Assembly (NCBI GenBank): GCA_963170055.1
Contig: CAUJGJ010000085.1
Span: forward strand, 1,497,701 to 1,517,700
DNA from: Halisarca cf. caerulea
Lineage: Eukaryota > Porifera > Demospongiae > Chondrillida > Halisarcidae
Direction of reading: 5' to 3'
DNA length: 20,000 bases
Of this stretch, positions 1-8,970 are shown piece by piece; position 1 is the first letter of the stretch, and every line of letters starts with the position of its first letter. The position numbers were made by a program, and so were the translations under genes. Below the pieces are notes generated by a model. That model searched no databases, was not told the DNA's origin, and saw only the letters and a program-made list of their open reading frames with translations.

Positions 1-75
1 TGGGCGTACATTCGCAGCTCATTGATGAGAACGTTTGCATCAGCAGCTATACCAGCCACACTGCAGGCTATGTTG
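1..75 (-). CDS. PSMA4: PSMA4 exon 3 (partial, residues 70-94)
   Basis: Read on the minus strand after a TTGTAG-type acceptor at 77-76, the frame gives [16 protein letters not shown] followed by INELRMYA. This is the well-conserved core block of alpha-3 subunits. The exon is cut by the window edge inside the codon after A94. Confidence 0.88.
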
Positions 76-2616
76 CTACAGTGACGAGTGGAAAGCAAGC
101 ATATGTGTACGTACATTAGTGTTGTGCGATTAATGAAAAAATCAGCATTGCCGATTACTACTAATCAACATTGAAAGTAATCACGATACTTCGATTAGTC
201 AACACAAAAGCTGGAGGTGATCAAACTAAAAAGAAAAGCTAAAAGCCTCAAAACGCAGTATCAAATTAAGATGTGTTGAAAAAAGTATTCACCACAATCA
301 GTACATCATTACAAGTTTTCAGCCAAACAACACAACATGGATGTATTTTCAATGTCTAGATATGTTTTCTTAGCAGTGATAATATCACTCGTCTTCTTCT
401 TTGAGAGGCTTTAAATGCTTAGTGTCAGTTTTTCTATATTTTTATCCTTGACCTGTGATGTTTTTTCAATTTGTTCAAGTAATTGTCGATTTCTCATGGC
501 AATTGATTGCAACGATTACAGCTTGTCACAAATCAATTAATCTAATAATCGATTTAATTGTACAACACTAATGAACAGACGTAAATACGACATACTGTGC
601 ACTACATTTCAGGTTGTACAGAAAACACATACATACTGCATGTAGAAAATAATCCCTACACTCATGCATCCATGTACGCATGTATGCTCAGAAGTGGGTG
701 ACAATAGAATTGTGGGAAGACCTATGGCTACCCAACTGCGTATGTACCTACAGTAACTAAAAGTACTAAGTGACCGTCAGAGGTTTGACCGTAAGTGTAC
801 AGTCAAACCTCTCTATAACAAACCCTCTCAGAACCACTGAAAAGGCTCACTACATCAGGGTGTTCACTACATCAGGGTGTTCACTACATCGGGGTGTTCA
901 CTACATCAGGGTGCTCACTACATCAGGGTGCTCACTACATCAGGGTGCTCACTACATCAGGGTGTTCACTACACCAGGGTGTTCACTACACCAGGGTGTT
1001 CACTACATCAGGGTGTTTACTACATCAGGGTGTTCACTACATCAGGGTGTTCACTACATCAGGGTGCTCACTACATCAGGGTGTTCACTACATCAGGGTG
1101 TTCACTACATCAGGGTGCGCACTACACCAGGGTGTTCACTACATCAGGGTGCTCACTACATCAGGGTGTTCACTACATCAGGGTGCTCACTACATCAGGG
1201 TTCATTCACAACAGATTAAATAGGTGTACATCGTAAGGTCTATGTTTGTTATATGAGGGAGTTCATTGTATCCAGGGTTCATTATAGAGAGGTTATACTG
1301 TACATACGTAAGTACATATCTACTGCAGTGCCTCCAACCTCCCGGATTTATCTGTGTTTTCCCAGAAATGCACCTGGGAAAACGGACTACGGACACCATA
1401 TGGATAATCACGGAAATCGATAACTACTTATATGGGGCAGAAAATGGCTACCCCTAAGAGCGAAACAGCTTTCAGTAGTGTAGATTTATCACTATTTGAG
1501 GATGAAATTGTTACAGATTTAGTTTCTGGGCCTGTCTAATCTTTTAGTGACTACAGTAAAATGCCTGTTTACAGAAGAATTGCAAAACGTCCGATTTGAA
1601 GAAGGTTTCCGTCCATATGAACGTGATTCAAATGAAGTTGGATGCTGTCGCCACATACGTATTTGCCCAGCTCTAAGGGAGACACTTCTAAGTGTTTACT
1701 ACCTCCTTTGTTTAAGCTACTTTCAGTTACACTAATCCTAAAAGTAGACAATTCTATTCATTTTTCCTTTCTACAGTTATAATTTGAGCAACATTGTGAG
1801 TATTCTCCTAGCTTTTATGTATTGTGAAGTTCCACGGATGCACCTGGAAGAAAATCGGATATTACATGATATTTACACTGATGGGAAATCTAGCAGGTTG
1901 GAGGCACTGCTACTGTATGTGAGTACATTATCTGGTGCAATGGACAGAATCTGTGCAAGTTATGACTATCCAGTAGTTCTCCTTGGAGCCCATCTGTTCG
2001 GTGTTCACTCTATGTATGAAGGTATCAAGTACACACTGTAGAGCGGGATATTTTTGCGGGATAAAATTTTCGCGAGTGGCTCCATTTCACGAATCCCTAA
2101 ATTTCAGCCATTTTTTTACTTAGACAGTGGTGGCAAAGTAGCTTTGGTGTGTATCGTGTGAACAAAATGACTCAAGGTGAAGAAGTTTGCACCATTTACG
2201 TAGACTTCATTCAAAGATCTGAGGTTATACTTTTGCTTAGTAATGAGTCGTCAAGCTTCAGGTGTGCATGCTCCGCCCTAACATCTCATTTTAAGAGCTG
2301 AAAAGGCGACGCAGTATACCACAAGCTTTCCGGGAAATAGCTGACAAAATCTCGGTGCCAACTGCAATTGGACTAAAATCAATTGCAGCAAAGAACAACG
2401 GTGCAGTTACCTGGCATGTATGTACTACGAAAGCCTAGCACATCCTTGAATGTCTGAATGAAGTCCTAAGATTTCGAGAATCAAAACTTTTGCGAATACT
2501 GGGGAAATTGCGAAACTCGCGAAAATAATACTCTGCGAAAATTTCCCGCTATACGATACGTACATACATGGACACTACCACAACAGGTTGAGATGGAGAG
2601 ACACATGTCGTGTCTA

Positions 2617-2670
<54 letters not shown>

Positions 2671-4091
2671 AACACACAAACACACTCATCTAGCTTGAAA
2701 ATCTTCTCTGAGAAAATACTATCGTCTAGGAGCTTGTTCGTATTCTTCCTCTCCGCTGCTAAAACAATACCGTCTGAGGCAAGTATCCCCAGGCACGTTC
2801 CAGCATGGCTGATAGCCTCCATAGCATACTCCACCTGGAAGAGACGCCCTTCCGGGGAGAAGATGGTTGTACGTGTGTCATACCTTCGAGCCTGCAGGAG
2901 ACAAGGCAAGATGGTAAAAATGAAGTAAGAGATTGCCACATGAACAACAGTGAGGAATGGTGATGCAGTGAACCCTCTATAATAAGAACATCATGGGGAC
3001 CACAGTTAGCTATCCTATACAGTGGAACCTCTCTAATAAGGACACCATTGGGACCACAGTTAGCTGTCCTGTACAGTGGAACCTCTCTAATAAGGACACC
3101 ATTGGGACCACAGTAAGCTGTCCTGTATATGGGGGTGTCCTTATCATAGTGAGCTTGCATGTACACATGTCAATGTGGGTGATCTCAAATGGGGCAAGTT
3201 GTCAGAGGAGGTGGCTGCATTTCAGAAGTACCCTTCAGACAGAGGGTTCACTGAATAGGGTTAGGAATAGCATCTGATCTTTGCTGGGACAAACGCTTGA
3301 CCCAATATCTACGCATATACGTACTATCATAACCATTTCTGCCGGTCTTCAAACTTTGCATGTGCATGACATCTTTAGCACTGAGCCATGTGGCCTTAGT
3401 CTCATGAACCAGACCCCTAATAACCCGTACATAAGTATAAAATGGAGGGTGTGTAGGGGTCTGGCTCGTGAGACTAGTGTGATCTTGCTGCATGATTCTG
3501 AAAAGTTATTGGCACAAACAAAATGATACTAGTTGACAATGGATGACATCAAAGAACAAGACATGAGGTCCCAAAATACGTCACCCCTATAGTACTAATA
3601 CATTTTAAACCTCCCAAAGAGGACAACCTCCTTACAAAGAATGAATGGAGCTGTCCCAAAGTGTCCTTTATTTGGAGGTTTTCGCTGTGTGCGCAACAAA
3701 CCATTAACCAGCCAAATGACCGATCGAACTCTATTAAAGCCAGCTACGTACGTATCACGTTTTGGTTGGAAAATGAGAGATGCCAGACTGCCATTTTTTG
3801 ACCTGCAGCTACAGTGAACCTGCCTATAAAGACCACCCAAAACACCAGGTGATAGTAGACTCTGCAGAACTGTGACGGTTATACAGAGGTACATTAGTAT
3901 CACCATCGATACTACGTACTACAACATTTGTGACATCCTTCTTTGACTATAGATGGTATTACTGAAGAGATCCGTACAGATTTCAGTGTTAGATAACCAA
4001 AAAAAGTACCACGAGAAATCCATATATGTGTAGGTATGGAAGTTTTGATCTGCTAGCTACAGTGAAAAGTATTTCCCTACTATCATGCAAT

Positions 4092-4153
<62 letters not shown>

Positions 4154-4420
4154 GACAATTAGCTAAAAATCCTAGATTTTGCTAATGCTACTACAACATG
4201 CTGGTGATCCATATACACACCATCTGCCACTCGGTGGTTGAATAAGCAGGTCCGTGGTAAGGAGGTACTCACAGATGCAAGGTGGTTTCAAGGCCTCATA
4301 ACGTTTACCACACAACATACAGTTGTGATACAAACATCTAGCTCTGACAACAAATATACAAGTGCAGTGAGCAAATACAACAAGAGTGGAGTAAATTGAG
4401 CTAAAAGAGAAACTTACCAT
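1..4420 (-). CDS. PSMA4: 20S proteasome subunit alpha type 4 (alpha-3), 5' part of gene
   Basis: PSMA4 is one of seven alpha-ring subunits that cap the 20S proteasome barrel and gate substrate entry; it works in cytosol and nucleus. Exons on the minus strand are 4420-4418, 2891-2686 and 75-1 (partial). Joined in phase they give codons 1-94 plus two bases of about 260 expected. The alpha-type N-terminal signature is visible: RRYD at residues 3-6, then IFSPEGR at 11-17 and QVEYAMEAI at 20-28, followed by [11 protein letters not shown] and the ACSVAGI...DANVL block typical of alpha-3. Introns are 4417-2892 and 2685-76, both GT-AG. The start was chosen because exon 2 opens at codon 2 of the family and a lone ATG followed by a perfect GTAAGT donor lies upstream. 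It is divergent from UBE2R, with 2.2 kb between start codons. The 3' two thirds of the gene is outside the window. Identity is secure; the exon 1 assignment is inferred. Confidence 0.92.
117..570. mobile_element. hAT-like inverted-repeat element remnant in PSMA4 intron 2
   Basis: The left end TAGTGTTGTGCGATTAAT and the right end (reverse complement TAGTGTTGTACAATTAAAT) form an imperfect terminal inverted repeat, with further GATTA/AATCG-rich subterminal sequence. TAGTGTTG-type ends recall hAT non-autonomous elements, but no 8-bp target duplication is visible. No coding capacity. Confidence 0.45.
800..1300. mobile_element. Pogo-type MITE 'A' carrying an internal 17-bp satellite
   Basis: The ends are CAGTCAAACCTCTCTATAAC and, on the other strand, CAGTATAACCTCTCTATAAT, flanked by TA (798-799 and 1301-1302). 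CAGT termini with TA target duplication are typical of Tc1/mariner-pogo elements. Reverse-complemented, the element at 7485-7661 aligns with it across both arms (including a GTATCCAGGGTTCATTATAG block). The difference in length is the expanded tandem array. It lies in PSMA4 intron 2. Confidence 0.8.
846..1202. repeat. 17-bp tandem satellite, about 21 units
   Basis: The unit is CTCACTACATCAGGGTG, with a c/t change at unit position 1 and a few other substitutions (ACACC for ACATC). Because 17 is not a multiple of three and no frame meets a stop, all three forward frames stay open. The apparent long ORFs here are repeats, not genes. Confidence 0.95.
1323..1915. mobile_element. Inverted-repeat element (MITE-like) in PSMA4 intron 2
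   Basis: The left arm CAGTGCCTCCAACCT (from 1326) is matched by the inverse AGGTTGGAGGCACTG near 1895-1910. Longer, diverged arms (GGATTTATCTGTG, ATGCACCTGG) extend inward on both sides. TA flanks at 1321-1322 and 1916-1917. The interior shows no gene. Confidence 0.6.
2041..2550. mobile_element. Inverted-repeat element with GCGGGATATTTTTGCGGG-type ends
   Basis: The left end GAGCGGGATATTTTTGCGGG and then ATTTTCGCGAGT are mirrored at the right by ACTCGCGAAAATAATAC and GCGAAAATTTCCCGCT. It is bounded by TA. Its ends resemble those of the shorter element at 15636-15823 (GGTATTTTTGAGGGGTAAAA), suggesting one family. Confidence 0.65.
2618..2685 (-). repeat. (TG)n tract at the 5' splice site of PSMA4 intron 2
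   Basis: Plus-strand CA repeats with a few CAAACA/CATACA interruptions read as TG on the coding strand of PSMA4. The tract begins at the GT of the donor (2685-2684), so the splice site is part of the repeat. Confidence 0.9.
2686..2891 (-). CDS. PSMA4: PSMA4 exon 2 (residues 2 to 70, last codon split)
   Basis: The acceptor is CCTGCAG ending at 2892. The exon is 206 nt (68 codons plus 2 nt) and encodes the whole alpha-subunit signature from ARRYD to IFKLD. The donor is GA|GTGTGT, and the intron goes straight into a TG-rich tract on the coding strand (2685-2618). The split codon GA|C restores frame with exon 3 as KLDDNIACS, matching the family spacing. Confidence 0.9.
2966..3127. repeat. Tandem triplication (54-bp period) of a pogo-type MITE left end
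   Basis: Copies begin at 2966, 3020 and 3074 with CAGTGGAACCTCTCTAATAA (the first is diverged) and end in GTCCTGTA, so each next copy starts with TA-CAGT. The unit aligns with the first 53 bp or so of the MITE at 16928-17115. The right end is incomplete; a stretch GGTGTCCTTATCATAGTGAG after 3127 may be its remnant. Confidence 0.8.
3397..3476. mobile_element. 80-bp fold-back element, TAGTCTC family
   Basis: The ends TAGTCTCATGAACCAGACCC and GGGTCTGGCTCGTGAGACTA are inverse copies. A second member is at 7709-7806 with the same ends and a shared AAAATGGAGGG block, which makes this a dispersed family. Confidence 0.75.
3588..3690 (-). mobile_element. Diverged left-end fragment of the 16928-type MITE
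   Basis: On the minus strand it reads CCTCCAAATAAAGGACACTT, then TGGGACAG, TTTGTAAGGAGGTTGTCCTC and a run to TGTATTAGTACTA. This follows 16934-17028 nearly block by block. The other half is missing. Confidence 0.65.
3812..3905 (+). mobile_element. Left half of a 5758-type MITE, single-copy form
   Basis: It starts TA-CAGTGAACCTGCCTATAAA and continues through GATAGTAG, TTATACAGAGGTAC and ATTAGTATCA, aligning with the third repeat copy and downstream part of the 5758-6078 element. Here the left segment is present once. The right end is missing. Confidence 0.6.
4093..4149 (-). repeat. (TG)n microsatellite in PSMA4 intron 1 (sense orientation)
   Basis: Uninterrupted plus-strand CA repeat, which is TG on the PSMA4 coding strand. 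It starts about 270 nt after the donor at 4417. Confidence 0.95.
4418..4420 (-). CDS. PSMA4: PSMA4 coding exon 1 (ATG only)
   Basis: The coding part of this exon is just the start codon, followed directly by a consensus donor GTAAGT (4417-4412). Exon 2 begins in phase 0 at what aligns with residue 2 of PSMA4 proteins (M-A/S-R-R-Y-D), so an exon ending exactly after ATG is what is needed. The rest of the exon would be 5' UTR at 4421 and above. Confidence 0.75.
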
Positions 4421-4477
4421 TTTGGAATATAGGGTCCTCAGAGATGAAAATGGCTGCTGAGAAGCGGCTGAGAGTGC

Positions 4478-4485
4478 TTACGTCA
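4478..4485. promoter_or_regulatory. CRE/ATF-like site upstream of PSMA4
   Basis: TTACGTCA (reverse TGACGTAA) is one base from the full CRE palindrome and lies 58 bp upstream of the PSMA4 ATG in the divergent region. EFL1 has the exact palindrome near its start. The role is inferred from motif and position only. Confidence 0.45.
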
Positions 4486-5757
4486 CAAGTGGCCTCAAAA
4501 TCTCTCTTACCCGTCATAAATATTCACGGGCGTAAGCGAAAAATAGTTTTACCAGTTCCGTACACTGTCATTGTGGACATAGCCGCAACTTCAAAGGCAC
4601 ATTTTACACATCTGAGAGAGTAGACATTGTTCCCTGCCGTCATATTCTACCAGATACTTAGCTGTACCTCTGGTGGATACCCAAAGTCTGTTACCTTTTG
4701 TAAGAGTGTTCATTTCTGTGGGATTTAAAGAATAATCTTCTGGGGATCTCGACTGATAGTTGATCAGAGGGTGAGTTGTGTGTGTGTGTGTTGTCTTGGT
4801 CGTTTAAATCCACGTATGGAAGTGAGAAAACAACGATATGATGACAGTATTGTAATCTAAAACCAACCTATCTATCTTGAACAACCGTTGTGACTTTGTT
4901 GTTTCTTAGCCAGACCAGAGTCTTTGGCTAGAATGTATACTGACCGCTTCATCGAGCCATTTTTAGCCGTTAAAAACGCAGATTGATAGTCCTCAATCGT
5001 ATCCACGACGTTATCTTAAAGGGAGCCGTCCAGCCTTCGCCCATATCCTACCTCGTTGAGTCGAGTTGAATAATTTGTTTTGTTTGGTAAAAGAATTTTC
5101 AGTTGTAAACGTGTCTGCGGTTATTTCTTCTGCGTTCGTGTATGCATGCGATTTAAGAGACATAGTTTAGCTTCTTCTCTAGTGCGTGGATATATGTTTA
5201 AAGATTTTGTTTTCTAGGATTATCAGGACACTCGTCGACTATTGTTCTATGCACAGTTTCGTGTCCAACGTTTGCACTGAGATAGTTTCCACCTGAATTA
5301 TTTTATTACACTGTTTAATGTTTGCGTTTCTGAAGCTACATGTATTTCCAGAGAAAGTTTGCTTTGTTGTCGTCCGTTCGTTGTGTACCGGTGGCCATTT
5401 TTAACCCACAATCATATGATTTGGTACGGTCACCAGTGACATCATTCGTTACCATGACAACCCCAACATCCCGTTCACAAGAATGTCGCGCGGGTGTGTG
5501 ATATTTGACACTGAAGGAGATCAAAACATCTCCCTCACTTCAACCACAGGACCAAAGTTCCTTCCTTCTACAAACCATGTGTATCTTGTGCGCTTACTTG
5601 TACCTGTTGTAAGGGGAAGCCTTTTCTCCTGTAAACCTCAGACTAGAGGAAACCTCTTTACAAAGAACACAATCACTCACCCTGTATAGTCAGTGCAGTG
5701 ATCATCTGTTTTGAATTACCTCTATGCTGAGTATACCATTATGGTTTTATCTTGCTA

Positions 5758-6078
5758 CAGTAAACCTGTCTATAGCAGCCACTCAAGGGACTAAGTGATG
5801 GTGGTCTTTACAGACACGTTGTCCTTATACAGTAAAACCTGTCTATAGCAGCCACTCAAGGGACTAAGTGATGGTGGTCTTTACAGACACGTTGTCCTTA
5901 TATAGTAAAACCTGTCTATAGCAACCACTCAAGGGACTAAGTGATGGTGGTCTTTGTAGACACGTTGTCCTTATACAGAGGTGCAGTAGTATCATTGAGG
6001 TGCCCATAGAGTACCCCACAGTGGTCACTGTAGACAGGCGGTCTTTCTGTACAACTGTTCTTTGAGACAGGTTTACTG
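5758..6078. mobile_element. Pogo-type MITE with triplicated left segment (73-bp period)
   Basis: The left end CAGTAAACCTGTCTATAGC and the right end (reverse CAGTAAACCTGTCTCAAAG) are flanked by TA at 5756-5757 and 6079-6080. The segment from CAGT to GTTGTCCTTATA occurs three times, starting at 5758, 5830 and 5903 (the third starts TAG instead of CAG). After the third copy the element continues once through GGTGCAGTAGTATCATTGAG to the right end. Confidence 0.85.
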
Positions 6079-6587
6079 TATGTATGAGCATAGAATATCT
6101 TCAGAAATGTAGAAACGGTGCTGTGAGTATATTCCTTTTACCCTGGAGTTAAAATGACCTTGGGAATGTATGGTTGTCTTTGTTGGTGGAATCGTGAAGT
6201 TCTGAGATGACTGGTAATAGTCTGTGTCACGTAACATCAAGGATTTTGTAGGATGACACTTCCAATTGGCGATTTTAAAAATATTTTTTCGAGTAACATA
6301 ATTTTTGAATTTGGCTGTTTATAAAACTGTTATTTGTACACACTTTTGGGGTGTGGGTGTGAGTGATCAAATTACCCCCGACCTCCAAAATAACCCAGAT
6401 ACTGTGTGTAAAGGTACATACATACATATGTACGTCCATTGATACGTACATATGTACATAAGTAGGTGTTCTATGCAGAACAATATTATATACATACACA
6501 TATTATATACATTTATATACATATGTATGTATGTGGATTCTCACACCGACTCCAATTTGTATTGTTCTAGATTTGTTTGCTGAGAAA

Positions 6588-6655
6588 GTGTGCATAGCCC
6601 AACGGTTAAGAAGAGGGTCACAACTGAATCTTAGCATTGTATCGAATGCTTGGGG
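6588..6655 (+). other. tRNA-like remnant (possible SINE head) in the UBE2R leader
   Basis: TAGCCCAACGGTTAAGA at 6595 fits a pol III A box with the conserved A14 and GG of a D loop. GTATCGAATGC at 6639 resembles a B box (GGTTCGANNCC), 44 nt downstream, which is the tRNA spacing. Stems are poor and the B box is degenerate, so this is at best a decayed tRNA or tRNA-derived SINE. It ends just before the start codon at 6662. Confidence 0.3.
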
Positions 6656-6661
6656 CAAGAA

Positions 6662-6823
6662 ATGGCTACCTCCATACGTCATCTTTCTCTTGAGCTGAAA
6701 GCACTACAGAAAGAACCAGTGGAGGGTTTTAAGGTGTTTTTACCCAATGAGTCTGACATATATATTTGGCATGTAGCCATTTTTGGACCTCCAGACACAC
6801 TATACCAAGGAGGATATTTTAAA
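6662..6823 (+). CDS. UBE2R: UBE2R exon 1 (residues 1-54)
   Basis: The exon starts [19 protein letters not shown] and ends GGYFK at a phase-0 donor AAA|GTATGT. It contains the first E2 helix and the [12 protein letters not shown] strand and loop. The reading frame is open upstream for only a few codons with no other ATG, which supports this start. The donor runs directly into a TG tract of about 270 bp. Confidence 0.93.
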
Positions 6824-6879
<56 letters not shown>

Positions 6880-7032
6880 TTACATGTGTGCGTGTTTGTA
6901 CATGTGTGTGTGTGTGTGTGTTTGTGTGTTTGTTTGTGTGCGTGTGCGTGCGTGTGTGTGTGTGAGTGTGTATTTACATGTGTGCGTGTTTGTACATGTG
7001 TGTGTGTATGTGTGTGTGTGTGTTTGTGTGTT

Positions 7033-7098
<66 letters not shown>

Positions 7099-7810
7099 TA
7101 TATACAGTATCGTTCACTGTCACCAATGGTACCCTCATTCCACTGTCTGTTGAACATGCTGTGTCCTACGTATGCAGACATGTGAGTTGCATCACTGCTA
7201 AACCTTCCAAAAGCGGTATTGCTGGGTCAAGCCTTAGCTTCCCTCTCCAGGGTGTGGTGTGGTTGGTCATGTGTGTATTAGGCTATTCAAACCTGAAGTG
7301 TGCTATACAGATGCACTTCCTTTGGACTGTTGAATGGCTTCAAGCAATATTGTCAGGTTTTGGGAATGTTGGTCACATGTATGTATGTATGTACGTACAT
7401 ATGCAGTGTGTGTGCACATAGTATGTATGTACATACGTATATTTGTATGTAGTGTGTACACACAGCATGTATGTATGTATAATACAGTTGAACCTCACTA
7501 TAATGAACCCTGGATACAATGAACTCCCTGATAGAATGAACATAGACTTTAGAATGTACATCTGTTTATTCCATTGTGAATGACCCTGGTGTAGCGAACA
7601 CCCTGATATGGTGAGCCTTTTCAGCAGTCCTGAGGGGGTTCGTTATACTGAGGTTTGACTGTATATGTACGTATGTAGTGTGTGTGTGCACAAGTACATA
7701 TGTATGTGTAGTCTCGTGAACCAGACCCCTTCCTGCACTCTATTTTATAAACACAGATCCATATTTATAAAATGGAGGGCAGGAAGGGGTCTGGCTCACG
7801 AGACTAACGC

Positions 7811-7857
<47 letters not shown>

Positions 7858-8816
7858 CATGTACATACGTATGTAATAGTATTATGTACAAAATGTGCGT
7901 ACATACGTACATATGTGCATACATATGCATGTATTTGTAGATTATACATATCATATGTGTGATATGCCATCTGTATGTACATACATACATATGTATGTAT
8001 TCCATGCATTGTAAGGCCTAGTCTGGTAGTCCAGACCACACTTTCCACTCCTTTTTCATATTATGATGATGTCAAAGAATGAGTGGAAAGTGTTGTCTGG
8101 CTGTGTGAACTGAAGACCACATGCATAGTTGGAGCTACTGTCTGTAGAGATCGTGACTTTGACCTTAATCAGTCTTTGTAGACGTGTTTCTCTGTTCATG
8201 TGCAGTATGTATGTATGTATGTACATCTGATTTGTCTGACAGCATCTGCTCCCCTAGCCTCCAGCTAGACCATCTCCCGCAAGCGCCCTATGGGTGAGAA
8301 GAAGTCTCCCGCCCCTTCTCTCCTGTAGGATGCCTACGGGAGACGGTCTAGTGGCCAGACTACTGCTCCCCGTAAATGTTTCAGATAAATCGGGTGTTGG
8401 ATATGTCAGGTGAAACTGTGTACAATTTAGTGATGAAGATTTGCAGTTGTGTGCATTTTAGTGATGGACATTTACAGCCGAATATCAGATAACTACATAC
8501 AGTCAAACTTCATTAGTGAGTACACCTGGGGACCCTCCAAATTGCTACTCACTATCAGTAGTACTTGCTAACCATATAGATTAGTACTATGGGTTATAAG
8601 CTGGGGTATCATATCCTTGTACTTCCTAACCAGGTATTACTCGTTAGCAGTGTTCTTACTAACAAGGTTCTACTGTGCATAAAAATGGTTTCAGATAAGC
8701 CAGTGTCAGGTAAACCGGATGTACTGTATGTATGTCTGTTTGTACAATGTTCATTGCTCTGTACAGTATCGTACATACGTATGTACATATGTGTGCATGT
8801 CATACCGGTATGTTCT

Positions 8817-8905
<89 letters not shown>

Positions 8906-8911
8906 TTGTGT

Positions 8912-8970
<59 letters not shown>

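Larger units (their letters stand above)
4421..6570. other. Divergent intergenic region between PSMA4 and UBE2R
   Basis: The two start codons are 2.2 kb apart on opposite strands. Within this stretch are a CRE-like site (4478-4485), a 59-codon ORF of doubtful meaning (4444-4623), a good donor sequence GGGTGAGTTGTG at about 4769-4780 followed by short TG repeats, a pogo-type MITE (5758-6078) and ATGTAC/ATACAT-rich sequence (6410-6540). A TTGTTCTAG acceptor-like site at 6562-6570 could pair with the 4771 donor to make a 5' UTR intron for UBE2R; this is inference. No protein-coding exon was recognised in 4624-5757. Confidence 0.6.

Noticed and set aside
770..1236. Three overlapping long frames with [20 protein letters not shown] repeats
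   Set aside because: They are the three forward frames of a 17-bp stop-free satellite inside a MITE and an intron; no homology or start context.
1784..2041. 85-codon ORF starting [20 protein letters not shown]
   Set aside because: Overlaps the arm and end of an inverted-repeat element within PSMA4 intron 2; no recognisable family and no splice partner.
5483..5689. 68-codon ORF in the divergent intergenic region
   Set aside because: No domain, no splice context, and its 3' end shows AAACCTC...ACAAAGAAC MITE-like sequence.
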